This document shows, one piece after another, positions 33,610 through 42,834 of a DNA stretch of 64,000 nucleotides. The position numbers were made by a program, and so were the translations under genes. The notes below the pieces were generated by a model. It worked only from the letters and a program-made list of their open reading frames with translations. It had not been told where the DNA came from and searched no databases. Origin of the DNA: Algivirga pacifica (GTDB taxonomy: Bacteria > Bacteroidota > Bacteroidia > Cytophagales > Flammeovirgaceae); contig NZ_BAABJX010000032.1 of the NCBI RefSeq assembly GCF_039543525.1, positions 124,001 through 188,000 on the forward strand, read 5' to 3'. Position 1 is the first letter of the stretch. Each line of letters starts with the position of its first letter.

Positions 33610-34800
33610 TTAAGCTAAAGCAGCTTTTACTTTCTCTGCTGCTTCTTTCAACGTAATCGCTGACGTTACTTTCAATCCAGACTCGTCAATGATTTTTGCT
33701 GCTTCTACAGCGTTGGTTCCTTGAAGTCTTACGATGATCGGAACATTGATGTTACCGATGTTTTTGTAAGCCTCAACAACACCATTTGCAACACGGTCAC
33801 ATCTTACGATACCACCAAATACGTTGATAAGGATTGCTTTTACGTTAGGGTCTTTCAGGATAATTCTGAAACCAGCTTCTACCGTTTGAGCATTTGCTTT
33901 ACCTCCTACATCAAGGAAGTTGGCAGGATCTCCACCTGAAAGCTTAATCATATCCATGGTAGCCATTGCAAGACCAGCACCGTTTACCATACAACCTACG
34001 TTACCATCTAGCTTCACGTAGTTCAAACCAGCTTCAGAAGCTTCTACTTCCGTAGGATCCTCCTCTCTAGTATCTCTAAGTGCAGCCAAGTCCGGGTGAC
34101 GGTACAATGCGTTCTCATCGATAGATACTTTCGCATCTACTGCCATGATCTGATCGTCTGAGGTTTGAAGTACAGGGTTGATCTCGAACATTTCCGAGTC
34201 AGAACCCAAGAAAGCACTGTAAAGTGCACTTACAAACTTCACCATTCCTTTGAAGGCCTTACCTTCCAAACCTAGGTTGAATGCAACCTTTCTAGCTTGG
34301 AATCCTTGCAAGCCTACTTTAGGATCAACCTCTTCCTTGAAGATCAAGTGAGGAGTCTTCTCGGCAACCTCTTCGATATCCATACCCCCTTCTGTAGAGT
34401 ACATGATCATGTGACGGCCAGTCGCACGGTCCAACAATACAGACATATAGATCTCGTTTGGCTCGCTCTCTCCTGGATAATAAACATCCTGCTGAATAAG
34501 TACTTGGTGTACTTTTTTACCTTCAGCACTTGTTTGAGGAGTCACCAATTGCATACCGATGATCTCTTCTGCTTTCTCTCTCAGTTTGTCGTAGCTAGGA
34601 GCAAACTTCACTCCTCCACCTTTACCACGGCCACCTGCGTGCACCTGTGCTTTTACTACCCAACCTTCTGAGCCAGTTTCTTCTGTCAATTTTTTTGCAG
34701 CTTCAACAGCTTCATCGGGAGTAGTTGCCAGATATCCTGCTGGTACGTTTACACCGTATCCTTTAAGAATCTCTTTTGCTTGATATTCGTGAATATTCAT
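33610..34800 (-). CDS. sucC: Succinyl-CoA ligase (ADP-forming) beta subunit
   Basis: TCA-cycle enzyme coupling succinyl-CoA hydrolysis to nucleotide phosphorylation. The N-terminus MNIHEYQAKEILKGYGV is diagnostic. The ATP-grasp domain has VVKAQVHAGGRGKGGGVK and FEINPVL; the CoA-ligase domain has LDGNVGCMVNGAGLAMATMD, FLDVGG and NVFGGIVRCD. The length of 396 residues is normal. The alpha subunit (sucD) is not in this window, which is usual in Bacteroidota where the two genes are often apart. The 218-base gap to topA shows an AAGGCAAG/CTTGCCTT inverted repeat (34896-34964). Confidence 0.97.
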   Translation of the reverse strand: MNIHEYQAKEILKGYGVNVPAGYLATTPDEAVEAAKKLTEETGSEGWVVKAQVHAGGRGKGGGVKFAPSYDKLREKAEEIIGMQLVTPQTSAEGKKVHQVLIQQDVYYPGESEPNEIYMSVLLDRATGRHMIMYSTEGGMDIEEVAEKTPHLIFKEEVDPKVGLQGFQARKVAFNLGLEGKAFKGMVKFVSALYSAFLGSDSEMFEINPVLQTSDDQIMAVDAKVSIDENALYRHPDLAALRDTREEDPTEVEASEAGLNYVKLDGNVGCMVNGAGLAMATMDMIKLSGGDPANFLDVGGKANAQTVEAGFRIILKDPNVKAILINVFGGIVRCDRVANGVVEAYKNIGNINVPIIVRLQGTNAVEAAKIIDESGLKVTSAITLKEAAEKVKAALA

Positions 34801-34995
34801 AATCTATGTTGCCTTTTGGCTTGATTTGTTAACTGTGAGTTTAATTCATTATTCAGGAGCGAAAATGCTCAAGCAATTGCATGTATCAATTCCTGAAGGC
34901 AAGTTTAAAGAAAAGTAAACCAAAAACATAATCGCTTAAACGAATTTAAAAATAAGCTTGCCTTTAAAAAAAAATCTATCGCTTGTAAATGGCTG

Positions 34996-35020
34996 AGAAT
35001 CCCTTTGTGAGAGGGATTCT
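34996..35020 (-). terminator. Hairpin overlapping the topA stop codon
   Basis: AGAATCCCT and AGGGATTCT form a 9-bp stem over 7 bases. On the minus strand the T run (ten T) begins only about 20 bases later; on the plus strand ATTTTTTC follows directly. It may end topA transcription, but the spacing is unusual. Confidence 0.4.
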
Positions 35021-37421
35021 ATTTTTTCTTAGCCGTTGTTGTTTTACGAGTCGTCGTTTTCTTTGCTGTCGTAGTTTTCTTTGTCGCTGTTTTCTTCGTA
35101 GCCGTTTTTTTCTTGGCTTTTGGATCAGGAGCCTCCTCAATCAATTTAATACAATCCCCATAAGTCAACTTCTCAGCTTCTGTTCCTTTTGGAATCTTAT
35201 AATTTTTCTTTTTATAAGAAATATAAGGTCCCCAACGCCCATTTAATACTTGCAGATCCGCATCCTGCTCAAAGCTTTTGATCAACTTCTTCGCATCTGC
35301 TTCCCTTTTCGTCAAGATCAAGGCAATCGCTTCCTCTTCTGTAACGGTTTCTGGGGCTAGTTCTTTTCCAAGAGAGGCAAACTTTCCATCATGTCGTACA
35401 TATGGACCAAATCGTCCTACATTCGCCGTGATTTCTTTCCCTTCAAACTCTCCCACTACTCTTGGTAGCTTGAACAACTCCAATGCTTCCTCCAAGGTAA
35501 TATTCTCAATATATTGCCCTTTGCGCATAGAAGCATACGTCTTGTCCTCATCCTCCTGCTCTCCCAACTGTACAATAGGACCAAATCGTCCTAAACGCGC
35601 ATAAATGTTTCTACCAGTCTTTGGATCTTCCCCTAACAGTCTAGCTGCAGATACATCTGCACGCTCTACTTCTGAGGTATCTTCCACTTTCTGATGGAAA
35701 GAACCATAGAAATCTTTGATCATCTGATTCCACACTAACTTTCCATGCGCAATCAGATCAAATTGCTCTTCCACTCTAGCCGTAAATGAATAATCAACGA
35801 TTCCAGGGAAATACTTCACCAGGAAGTCATTTACAATCATTCCTGTATTGGTCGGGAATAATTTATTTTTCTCAGCTCCTGTAATCTCTGTCCTGGTCTC
35901 CTCTGCAATCTGCCCTTTGGTCAAGGTAATTTCTTTATAATCTCTTTCTTTCCCTTCTCTAGGCTCCTTCACTACATAGTCCCTTTTCTGGATAGTAGAA
36001 ATAGTAGGCGCATAGGTGGACGGTCTTCCGATACCCAGTTCTTCTAATTTCTTTACCAAGCTGGCTTCTGTGTATCTTGCAGGAGGACGAGAGAAACGCT
36101 CTGTAGCGACCATCTTGTTCAGGTCAAGCGATTGTCCTACTGAAAGTGGCGGCAACATCCCTTTTTGCTCCTCATCTTCTTCCTCATCCGTAGATTCAAG
36201 GTATACTTTCAGGAAGCCCTCAAACTTGATTACCTCTCCAGATGCCTGTAACGTATAATCATACTCTCCTTCTGCAGGAGAATCTATCGAAATATAAGCA
36301 GTGGTTTTCTCTAGCTTGGCGTCCGCCATCTGAGAAGCGACTGTACGTTTCCAAATCAAATCATATAATTTGGCTTCACGACTATCTATACCTTCTAATG
36401 TATGAAACTGGAAATTGGTAGGACGAATCGCCTCGTGTGCTTCCTGAGCTGATTTGGATTTACTCTTATAAGCTCTGGTCTGAACGTAATCTTCTCCGTA
36501 AGCTTTTGAAATCTCCGCGGATACTGCTGCGATTGCATCATCTGAAAGATTTACGGAGTCTGTTCTCATATAAGTAATATGACCTGCCTCATACAGTTTT
36601 TGAGCCACTGACATGGTCATAGACACAGGAAAACCTAGCTTACGGCTGGCCTCCTGCTGTAATGTAGAGGTTGTGAATGGTGCTGCAGGTGTACGCTTTC
36701 CAGGCTTCACCTTCAAATCCTGTATACTATAAGCAGCCTCTTTGCAATACTCTACAAAAGCCCTAGCTTCTTCTTCTGTCTTTAGTTTCTTGGATAAATC
36801 TGCCACCAACTGCTTACCACCTTCCAGATCAAATACAGCTTGTACTTTATAAGCACTTTCAGGTGTAAACTCTGAAATCTCTCGCTCTCTCTCTACCACA
36901 ATTCGTACGGCAACGGACTGTACCCTACCCGCAGACAAACCTGCCTTTACCTTTTTCCAAAGGACAGGAGACAGCTCAAAACCCACCAATCGGTCCAGGA
37001 CTCTTCGGGCCTGCTGTGCATTGACCAGGTCCAAATCCACCTCTCTTGGATTATCTATAGCTGTTAGAATCGCTTTCTTGGTAATCTCCCGAAAGACGAT
37101 TCGTTTCACTTTCTCATTCTTTAATTTAAGGGTCTCCAGCAAGTGCCAGGAAATCGCCTCTCCTTCGCGGTCGTCGTCCGTCGCGAGCCAGACCACATCC
37201 ACTTCTTTAGAAAGTTTTTTCAACTCTGACACTACCTGCTTCTTATCAGAGGATATTTCATAGACAGGAGCAAAATCCTGTTCTATATTAATGGCATTAT
37301 TACCCTTTGGTAAGTCTCTCACATGTCCATAGCTGGACATTACCTTGTAGTCCTGACCCAAATATTTCTCAATGGTCTTGGCCTTGGCAGGAGACTCGAC
37401 TATTACTAAATTTTTAGACAT
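35019..37421 (-). CDS. topA: DNA topoisomerase I (type IA)
   Basis: Relaxes negative supercoils. The Toprim domain opens with NLVIVESPAKAKTIEKYLG and holds the acidic DDDREGEAISWHL triad. The catalytic Tyr is in GHITYMRTDSVNLS; AQEAHEAIRPT and GIGRPSTYAPTI are further family motifs. In place of zinc ribbons, the C-terminal region has three repeats containing GRFGPIVQLG, GRFGPYVRHD and GRWGPYISYK. The last 45 residues are a Lys/Thr-rich tail (ATKKTATKKTTTAKKT) of histone-H1 type that should bind DNA without sequence preference. The length is 800 residues. Confidence 0.97.
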   Translation of the reverse strand: MSKNLVIVESPAKAKTIEKYLGQDYKVMSSYGHVRDLPKGNNAINIEQDFAPVYEISSDKKQVVSELKKLSKEVDVVWLATDDDREGEAISWHLLETLKLKNEKVKRIVFREITKKAILTAIDNPREVDLDLVNAQQARRVLDRLVGFELSPVLWKKVKAGLSAGRVQSVAVRIVVEREREISEFTPESAYKVQAVFDLEGGKQLVADLSKKLKTEEEARAFVEYCKEAAYSIQDLKVKPGKRTPAAPFTTSTLQQEASRKLGFPVSMTMSVAQKLYEAGHITYMRTDSVNLSDDAIAAVSAEISKAYGEDYVQTRAYKSKSKSAQEAHEAIRPTNFQFHTLEGIDSREAKLYDLIWKRTVASQMADAKLEKTTAYISIDSPAEGEYDYTLQASGEVIKFEGFLKVYLESTDEEEDEEQKGMLPPLSVGQSLDLNKMVATERFSRPPARYTEASLVKKLEELGIGRPSTYAPTISTIQKRDYVVKEPREGKERDYKEITLTKGQIAEETRTEITGAEKNKLFPTNTGMIVNDFLVKYFPGIVDYSFTARVEEQFDLIAHGKLVWNQMIKDFYGSFHQKVEDTSEVERADVSAARLLGEDPKTGRNIYARLGRFGPIVQLGEQEDEDKTYASMRKGQYIENITLEEALELFKLPRVVGEFEGKEITANVGRFGPYVRHDGKFASLGKELAPETVTEEEAIALILTKREADAKKLIKSFEQDADLQVLNGRWGPYISYKKKNYKIPKGTEAEKLTYGDCIKLIEEAPDPKAKKKTATKKTATKKTTTAKKTTTRKTTTAKKK

Positions 37422-37504
37422 TTTTGGTCTCTCAGTTAAACAGCTAAATCATATACGACAACGCCAGCGGTGGTTTTATACTACAGATATAAAGGTGGAC
37501 TCTC

Positions 37505-37760
37505 TGTTCATACTGTTTAATTGAGCTTCGCCCATTCATATTGTTTAGTTGTTATGGTTCTTTATTACCAATAACTATGATAAGCCGCTCATCTATCGAT
37601 GAGGTTAAACCTTAAACCGTTCTGTTTTATTGTTGAGCCGCTGAACTACGTTTCACTCATTACACCCATCATGATATGCTGTATGATGGCTCACTGAAAC
37701 ACATTCACATCGATTCTACAATAACCGTAACAGTTAAATTCCAACCTAGAATAATAAACA
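37505..37760. repeat. GTTGA-family dispersed repeat, copy B (degenerate)
   Basis: GTTCATACTGTTTAATTGAG then CTTCGCCC, TTCATATTGTTTAGTTGTTA, later TTGTTGAGCCGCTGAACTAC and CACTCATTACACC, ending with AACCGTAACAGTTAAATTCC as the opposite arm. It is a decayed copy in the 1.1-kb gene-free stretch between topA and gltA. Confidence 0.6.
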
Positions 37761-37793
37761 ACAGGATCTCCCTGAATAACTATATACCATAGA

Positions 37794-37816
37794 ACTATAT
37801 AGCGTTTCTATATAGT
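37794..37816. repeat. ACTATATAG inverted repeat
   Basis: ACTATATAG-CGTTT-CTATATAGT is a perfect 9-bp palindrome, with a third ACTATATA in direct orientation at 37779-37786. Three matching half-sites suggest a protein-binding site or an AT hairpin; no gene starts nearby. Confidence 0.5.
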
Positions 37817-37996
37817 ATAAATGCTCGCGCACGTTTTTAATATAGGGGAACTTTTTTCGTTTATCCAAGAGAATTTGTAATTCTATCCATCTTTTATAGG
37901 TTGTAGCGCTGAAGTTCAAAGAAATAATTTTTCAAATTCGAAGCTGCACTGCCTGTATTTACTGAGGAAGAAAACATTGAACTTTAAGGAGAAGGA

Positions 37997-38019
37997 GGGG
38001 CGCCCCTTGTGGTCGTCCC
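37997..38019. repeat. Degenerate GC-rich hairpin
   Basis: GGGGCGCCC, then CTTGT, then GGTCGTCCC: an imperfect stem next to the palindrome AGGGGCGCCCCT. It stands out in an AT-rich gap. Confidence 0.45.
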
Positions 38020-38020
38020 A

Positions 38021-38110
38021 GAGAAAGGAGAAAGGAGAAAGGAGAAAGGAGAAAGGAGAAAGGAGAAAGGAGAAAGGAGAAAGGAGAAAGGAGAAAGGAG
38101 AAAGGAGAAA
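38021..38110 (+). repeat. Heptanucleotide tandem repeat (GAGAAAG, about 13 copies)
   Basis: Ninety bases of exact GAGAAAG iteration. Unit copy number should be unstable by slippage. A pyrimidine tract with 7-base periodicity (TTACCTTTTACTTCTTACCT and on, 38141-38181) follows 30 bases later and can pair loosely with it. The short frames that read through it are not genes. Confidence 0.95.
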
Positions 38111-38257
38111 TTTAATGGCTGTTCATCAAACACCCAATACTTTTTTACCTTTTACTTCTTACCTCTTACTTTTTACTTCAAAAACACTGTGTAGCTCTTA
38201 CGCTTATCTCCATCAACTTCCTAGGCTAAAGAGGGTTTCTAAATGAATGAAAATTCA

Positions 38258-38277
38258 ATATTCGCTAAAACGAATAT
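38258..38277. promoter_or_regulatory. Inverted repeat upstream of gltA
   Basis: ATATTCG-CTAAAA-CGAATAT is a perfect 7-bp palindrome ending 5 bases before a -7-like element, so it covers the -33 region. It fits an operator for a dimeric regulator. Confidence 0.45.
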
Positions 38278-38281
38278 GCGA

Positions 38282-38289
38282 TAAATTTG
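38282..38289 (+). promoter_or_regulatory. Putative -7 promoter element upstream of gltA (TAAATTTG)
   Basis: Exact TAnnTTTG match. It is 243 bases before the gltA start, which implies a long leader; a closer promoter may exist. Confidence 0.4.
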
Positions 38290-38531
38290 AACCCATTCAT
38301 TTACAATGACTTACGTCAATGTTCTTATTTTTACTCTCATGGAAGGGGGAAGAATGATTGTAAAAAAAAAAAATTTGAAATATATTAGGGCAACTTTTAC
38401 TAAATCCAAGATTTTCGGACGGTGTATTAACACTTTTAGGGAATCTGAAAATCATATAGACACAACACTTGTCCATAGTAATGAGTTAAACCTAGAACGA
38501 TCAACAAACAATATAACCGTTATAAAGAGAA

Positions 38532-39833
38532 ATGGAGAAAACAGCACAATTACACTACGAAGGAAAAGTGTACGAACTACCAGTTATTGAAGGCACAGAG
38601 GATGAGAAAGCGATTGACATCAGCAAGCTAAGAGCGCAATCGGGTTTAATCACCATGGACGTTGGCTTCAAAAACACAGGCTCTACAACCAGTAACATCA
38701 CTTTCCTTGACGGGGAAAAAGGTATCCTAAGACACCGTGGTTATTCTATCGAAGATTTGGCAGAGAAAGCTTCTTTCGTAGAAGTTGCTTACTTGCTAAT
38801 CTATGGTCACTTGCCTTCAACAGAGGAGTTGGATGCATTCCAAAGTGAGATCAGACGTCACACATTGGTGCACGAGAATATTAAGGACATCTTCCAGGGC
38901 TTCCCTGCTTCAGCACACCCAATGGGCGTATTGTCATCTTTGGTTACTACACTTTCAGCATTCCATCCTGAATCATTGGACCCACATAGAGATGCGGAAG
39001 CAGTAAACTTGACAATCATCCGTTTGCTTGCTAAGATTCCTACATTAGCCGCTTGGTCTTACAAAAACAGCCAAGGACACCCTCAACTATATCCTGATAA
39101 CAAACTAGGATATGTAGAGAACTTCCTAAAAATGATGTTCGGTCTTCCTACAGAGGAATATAACATTGATCCTGCGTTGGTAGAGGCACTAGACAAGCTA
39201 TTGATTCTTCACGCTGATCACGAGCAAAACTGTTCGGCTGCTACAGTAAGAGTAGTAGGTTCTTCTGAAGCTTCACTATATGCTTCTATCTCTGGTGGTA
39301 TCAACGCCCTTTGGGGAGGATTGCATGGTGGTGCTAACCAGAAAGTAATCGAGATGCTAGAGATGATCAAAGCAGACGGTGGTGACATCCAGAAATATAT
39401 CGACAAAGCGAAAGACCCTAACGATCCATTCCGTTTGATGGGCTTCGGACACAGAGTATACAAGAACTTCGACCCTAGAGCGAAGATCATCAAAAAGTAC
39501 TGTGATGTCGTATTGGACAAACTAGGCGTACAGGATCAGACTCTTGATATTGCGAAGAAACTAGAGGAAGCTGCATTGAACGATGAGTACTTCATCAACA
39601 GAAAGCTATTCCCTAACGTAGACTTCTACTCAGGTATCATCTACAGAGCAATGGGATTCCCTGTAGAAATGTTTACGGTATTGTTTGCAATTGGTCGTCT
39701 TCCAGGATGGATCGCTCAGTGGAAAGAGTCAAGAGAAATGAAGCAAGCAATCTCTCGTCCAAGACAAATCTATACAGGTCCAGCATTGAGACCTTTGGTA
39801 AGAGAAGAAGAAGCGGTTACTGCTGAGAAGTAA
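38532..39833 (+). CDS. gltA: Citrate synthase
   Basis: Condenses acetyl-CoA and oxaloacetate, the entry step of the TCA cycle. Catalytic residues are seen in LWGGLHGGANQKVIEML (His), MGFGHRVYKNFDPRA (His) and NVDFYSGIIYRAMGFP (Asp). GILRHRGYSIEDLAEKASF and HADHEQNCSAATVR are further type II (hexameric, NADH-sensitive) citrate synthase signatures. The length of 433 residues is normal. The ATG at 38532 follows AAAGAGAA. It is monocistronic, with a strong terminator 33 bases past the stop. Confidence 0.98.
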   Translation: MEKTAQLHYEGKVYELPVIEGTEDEKAIDISKLRAQSGLITMDVGFKNTGSTTSNITFLDGEKGILRHRGYSIEDLAEKASFVEVAYLLIYGHLPSTEELDAFQSEIRRHTLVHENIKDIFQGFPASAHPMGVLSSLVTTLSAFHPESLDPHRDAEAVNLTIIRLLAKIPTLAAWSYKNSQGHPQLYPDNKLGYVENFLKMMFGLPTEEYNIDPALVEALDKLLILHADHEQNCSAATVRVVGSSEASLYASISGGINALWGGLHGGANQKVIEMLEMIKADGGDIQKYIDKAKDPNDPFRLMGFGHRVYKNFDPRAKIIKKYCDVVLDKLGVQDQTLDIAKKLEEAALNDEYFINRKLFPNVDFYSGIIYRAMGFPVEMFTVLFAIGRLPGWIAQWKESREMKQAISRPRQIYTGPALRPLVREEEAVTAEK

Positions 39834-39865
39834 TTCTTCGCATAATTAGCTATTCCAATAACAAG

Positions 39866-39896
39866 CCTCTGAAGAACGATTCTTCAGAGGTTTTTT
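39866..39896 (+). terminator. Intrinsic terminator of gltA
   Basis: CCTCTGAAGAA and TTCTTCAGAGG pair perfectly (11 bp, loop CGA), followed by TTTTTT. Confidence 0.93.
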
Positions 39897-39897
39897 C

Positions 39898-40010
39898 ATT
39901 ATTGTTGAATCATTGATTCGTTGAATTTCACCTTCGGTGAGTTGATTGAATAATGACCAGTAAACAATTCAACACGAATCAAGACACTATGTAACGGATT
40001 CAACAAAGCT
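39898..40010. repeat. GTTGA-family dispersed repeat, copy C
   Basis: Left arm: ATTGTTGAATCATTGATTCG and GTTGAATTTCACCTTCGGTG (mini-hairpin CACCTTCGGTG at 39929-39939). Right arm: ACAATTCAACACGAATCAAG and GATTCAACAAA. It follows the gltA terminator and fills part of the 408-base gap before the next gene. Confidence 0.75.
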
Positions 40011-40241
40011 GGAAGAATCCCTTTCTCAGTAAACTTTAAATAATACAAAGACTGTTACCCTCATAGAGTATTCAAATACCAAGTACATTCATAAAAAAGG
40101 CCAAAACATCCTCTTTTTATGAAAATTTAGCATAAGGTATTTGTACAAGGCCTTAAAATTGTTGTCTTCTTTTTATATTACCGTTTTGAGAGAACTCACA
40201 GAATATATCCAACATTTTTAAAACCATAAATCTAGTTCATT

Positions 40242-40946
40242 ATGTACAAGGTGAAACACGTAGCCAATCAACTTCTACTTTTTATCGCTATCCTTAGCAT
40301 TGGTTTAGCGAGCAGCAGCTGTGGTAAAAAGAAAAAACTAGCCGAGGAGCAGTTACGCAATGAAACTGTATTGGTTGAAAAAAGTAAAAGTCAATTAAAA
40401 GAACTTTTAGCCAAAGAAAATAAAACGCTTGAAGAGGTGGAGGAAGACCGCAAAGCATTAGACCAGATCAAAGGTGGGTTGATGAACATAGAAAATGTTC
40501 AATTGAAAGATGAAGAACTAAAAAGCTTGATCGCTAAAGAAGAAGCTAAACTAGACCAAGAGGCGGTAGAGATTGAGAAGCGTATGGCAGAACTAGCCCA
40601 GATTGAAGCAGAAAAAGCACGTAGAGCGGCTATCCGTGAGCAAATGGAGAGCAAGGAAAATAAAGACATCTACTACTATATGGACCGTATCCCTACAGCA
40701 GCAGACACTCCTTCTGCCAATAAAATGATTACGGAAACACTTTCATTGTTTAGCTCCCCTGAAGCGACTGTTCTGATTGAGGTGTACAATGATGGCAGTG
40801 TAGTGGATTATGACGAGCCAACCACAATCATCCGCTACCTTAACCTATTGAAGGATACTGAAAAATCCCCTTACAAAGTAAAATCTTTCAAGAAAGATGA
40901 AGCGGGTAAAATCACTAAGCTTATCGTAACAAAAGTACAGTATTAA
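40242..40946 (+). CDS. Coiled-coil lipoprotein of unknown function
   Basis: The signal ends LSIGLASSSC (lipobox-like, Cys27), then KKKK. Residues about 30-140 are charged and heptad-rich (AEEQLRNETVLVEKSKSQLK, EEAKLDQEAVEIEKRMAELA), a long coiled coil or helical hairpin. The C-terminal 70 residues form a small alpha/beta domain (TVLIEVYNDGSVVDYDEPTT, IRYLNLLKDTEKSPYKVKSF, KITKLIVTKV). It is followed at 142 bases by another secreted protein whose domain has a similar YLxxL ... KV/KI pattern. Envelope location is expected; the function is unknown. Confidence 0.8.
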   Translation: MYKVKHVANQLLLFIAILSIGLASSSCGKKKKLAEEQLRNETVLVEKSKSQLKELLAKENKTLEEVEEDRKALDQIKGGLMNIENVQLKDEELKSLIAKEEAKLDQEAVEIEKRMAELAQIEAEKARRAAIREQMESKENKDIYYYMDRIPTAADTPSANKMITETLSLFSSPEATVLIEVYNDGSVVDYDEPTTIIRYLNLLKDTEKSPYKVKSFKKDEAGKITKLIVTKVQY

Positions 40947-41088
40947 CCCCAGGTACTTTCTATCGTAGCTAAACCTGATCCTTTCGTAATCAATTTCGAT
41001 TGACCGTAGATAGCTTTAGCATTCACCTAAAGCAGGTTAGCTATACTATTTAATAGAGACTTCACTAGACTTTAACATATCATTTGTT

Positions 41089-41670
41089 ATGAAAAAATAT
41101 GCAATTATCCTTTTTGCCCTTTCAATGGCATTTTTCAATTCATCTGCCTTTGCTCAAGGCCCTACACTACCTCCGGGAAGAAAAGCCGCTATTGACTCTC
41201 TGGCATTGGAAAAAGTCAATGACCTTAGTAAATACATCACTAAGATTGGAGATAAAGAAACTTCTTTTTCTGAAGCCAACCGTGTGATTGAACGTGCTCT
41301 GGAATTATTCAACGAAGAGGCTCAAATTGGCGTATCCTCTCTTAACCGTAAAAAAATCCGTTATTACACGGTTCGTAAGTATTTAGAGACACTCAACCGA
41401 CTGAACTATAAAAGTGTAAAAATTCAGTGGTTTGATATCCAATATATTTCTGATTTGGAAAGACAGCCTGACGGCACTTATGTAGGGGTTATTACCATTT
41501 ACCAAAGCTTCGAAGGTACCACAGAAGATGGCCTGACGTATAAGGACACTACAAAAAAGGATATTACGGTATATGTAAAACGTAAAGAAATCCAGATTGA
41601 CGGGGAAACTATCGGCTTCTGGGATGTATTGCTAGGAGATATCCGTGTGGCAGAGACCAGAAAAGGATAA
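41089..41670 (+). CDS. Secreted protein of unknown function
   Basis: MKKYAIILFALSMAFFNSSA then FAQ is a clear Sec signal. The 170-residue mature protein starts with a helical half (EKVNDLSKYITKIGDKETSF, ANRVIERALELFNEEAQIGV) and ends with a beta-rich half (VRKYLETLNRLNYKSVKIQW, GTYVGVITIYQSFEGTTEDG, KKDITVYVK). By eye the second half aligns with residues about 95-190 of the large LRR protein two genes on (AYLKDIE ... TTIEGETIEDT). It is probably a periplasmic module of a Bacteroidota-specific family; no function is known. Confidence 0.8.
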   Translation: MKKYAIILFALSMAFFNSSAFAQGPTLPPGRKAAIDSLALEKVNDLSKYITKIGDKETSFSEANRVIERALELFNEEAQIGVSSLNRKKIRYYTVRKYLETLNRLNYKSVKIQWFDIQYISDLERQPDGTYVGVITIYQSFEGTTEDGLTYKDTTKKDITVYVKRKEIQIDGETIGFWDVLLGDIRVAETRKG

Positions 41671-41709
41671 ACGTCTGCTTGGAATACTGATTTAGAAGTA
41701 AGCCAATTT

Positions 41710-41778
41710 AAAGTGTAGAGTGTAGAGTGTAACGTGGTGTATCTACTTTATACTTTACACTCTACACTTTTACACTCC
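41710..41778. repeat. Word-iterated inverted repeat (GTGTAGA word)
   Basis: The left arm iterates AGTGTAGAGTGTAGAGTGTA; the right arm reads ACTTTACACTCTACACTTTT and ACACTC. The arms pair in more than one register because the word repeats. It lies 40 bases past the stop of the previous gene. Confidence 0.75.
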
Positions 41779-41880
41779 CAAAACGCCAACATGGAACAAT
41801 TCCTGTTCTTATGTTTATCGTTCTTACAAACATTAGCCTCAACACCTTACCTTTTTGAATATTAAAATAAAAGACCTTCT

Positions 41881-42705
41881 ATGAAAAACTTCTTTGTCCT
41901 CCTCTTTCCTTTATTGACACTCTGCACTACTGCCTATACCCAAACCCAACATTATATGGGAGATGAATCTATGATGTATGCTGAGACCAAACAAGTCAAT
42001 CAGTTTATCAGACGATTCAATCACGAAGAAGATCCTTCCGGCAAAAAATACGCTCCTTCCTCTAAAGAGTATCGTAATAATGCCGAACGAAAAAAGTACC
42101 TTAAAGCCCTCTTTGACCGTCGCAACAACCTAATCTCTAACCGCACCAAGGAGCGTTTTATGGAGAGTGTACTCGATAGTAATAATCCCCAGTTTATAGA
42201 AACACATGAAGATGAATGGTTCGCAGAAGTTGTCGCAGACTTTATCTGGAAAGGTTCTCCTGTGAAGATTAACTTATTCTTGGAACTAGAGGAAGATAAC
42301 GGAGGATATAAATGGGTCTTATCCAACCTCTACTTCTCTCCTTTTGTACGTGCGATGGAAAATGCACCAGAGAAGAAATTTATGCACCCTATGAGTCACG
42401 AGCTAGACTTTATGAACCTTATCAAGGCACTCAATGATAAAGATAACCTTCCGGACTATGCACAAAAGGAGTTTAAAGCAGATTACCTAACGCTATTCTT
42501 CTACGAGATTCAAAACAACAACTTAAAATTTGATAATATTAGTGAGGTGAAATTCCACTTCTTCCAAATTGAAGGGTGGTATTTTGAAATTACAGAATTC
42601 AATCGAAATGACTACAACTCAGGCTGGTTGATCTCTAATCTTACTGATCTTTCTGATGCCAACAAGGACGTCATGTTGCGTTATATCCTAAAGCAGGCAT
42701 ATTAA
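41881..42705 (+). CDS. Secreted protein of unknown function
   Basis: The signal MKNFFVLLFPLLTLCTTAYT then Q precedes a 250-residue mature protein rich in charged and aromatic residues (FIRRFNHEEDPSGKKY, FIETHEDEWFAEVVADFIWK, SPVKINLFLELEEDNGGYKW, GWYFEITEFNRNDYNSGWL). The composition suggests a soluble mixed alpha/beta fold in the periplasm. It sits between two genes whose products share a small domain, which hints at a joint task. A hairpin (ATTTTCGT ... ACGAAAAT, 42735-42771) follows the stop. Confidence 0.78.
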   Translation: MKNFFVLLFPLLTLCTTAYTQTQHYMGDESMMYAETKQVNQFIRRFNHEEDPSGKKYAPSSKEYRNNAERKKYLKALFDRRNNLISNRTKERFMESVLDSNNPQFIETHEDEWFAEVVADFIWKGSPVKINLFLELEEDNGGYKWVLSNLYFSPFVRAMENAPEKKFMHPMSHELDFMNLIKALNDKDNLPDYAQKEFKADYLTLFFYEIQNNNLKFDNISEVKFHFFQIEGWYFEITEFNRNDYNSGWLISNLTDLSDANKDVMLRYILKQAY

Positions 42706-42834
42706 GGTTTATTACCTTACTAAGAAATTTCATTATTTTCGTAACTTCAAGTTAGTGAACGGAACGAAAATTTTCTCTTGAGAAATACTCGTTTCCCTAT
42801 ACATCAAAGACACTTTAGACTATACTGATTGAAC

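Noticed and set aside
35278..35604. 108-residue plus-strand frame inside topA
   Set aside because: Shadow of the topA coding sequence on the opposite strand; Ser-rich composition typical of antisense frames.
37977..38246. Two overlapping frames through the GAGAAAG repeat
   Set aside because: They only translate the heptamer into repeated KGERR units; the repeat, not a gene, explains them.
38306..38590. 94-residue plus-strand frame upstream of gltA
   Set aside because: It runs into gltA in another frame, has low-complexity Lys and Asn sequence, and no protein-like pattern; this is leader DNA.
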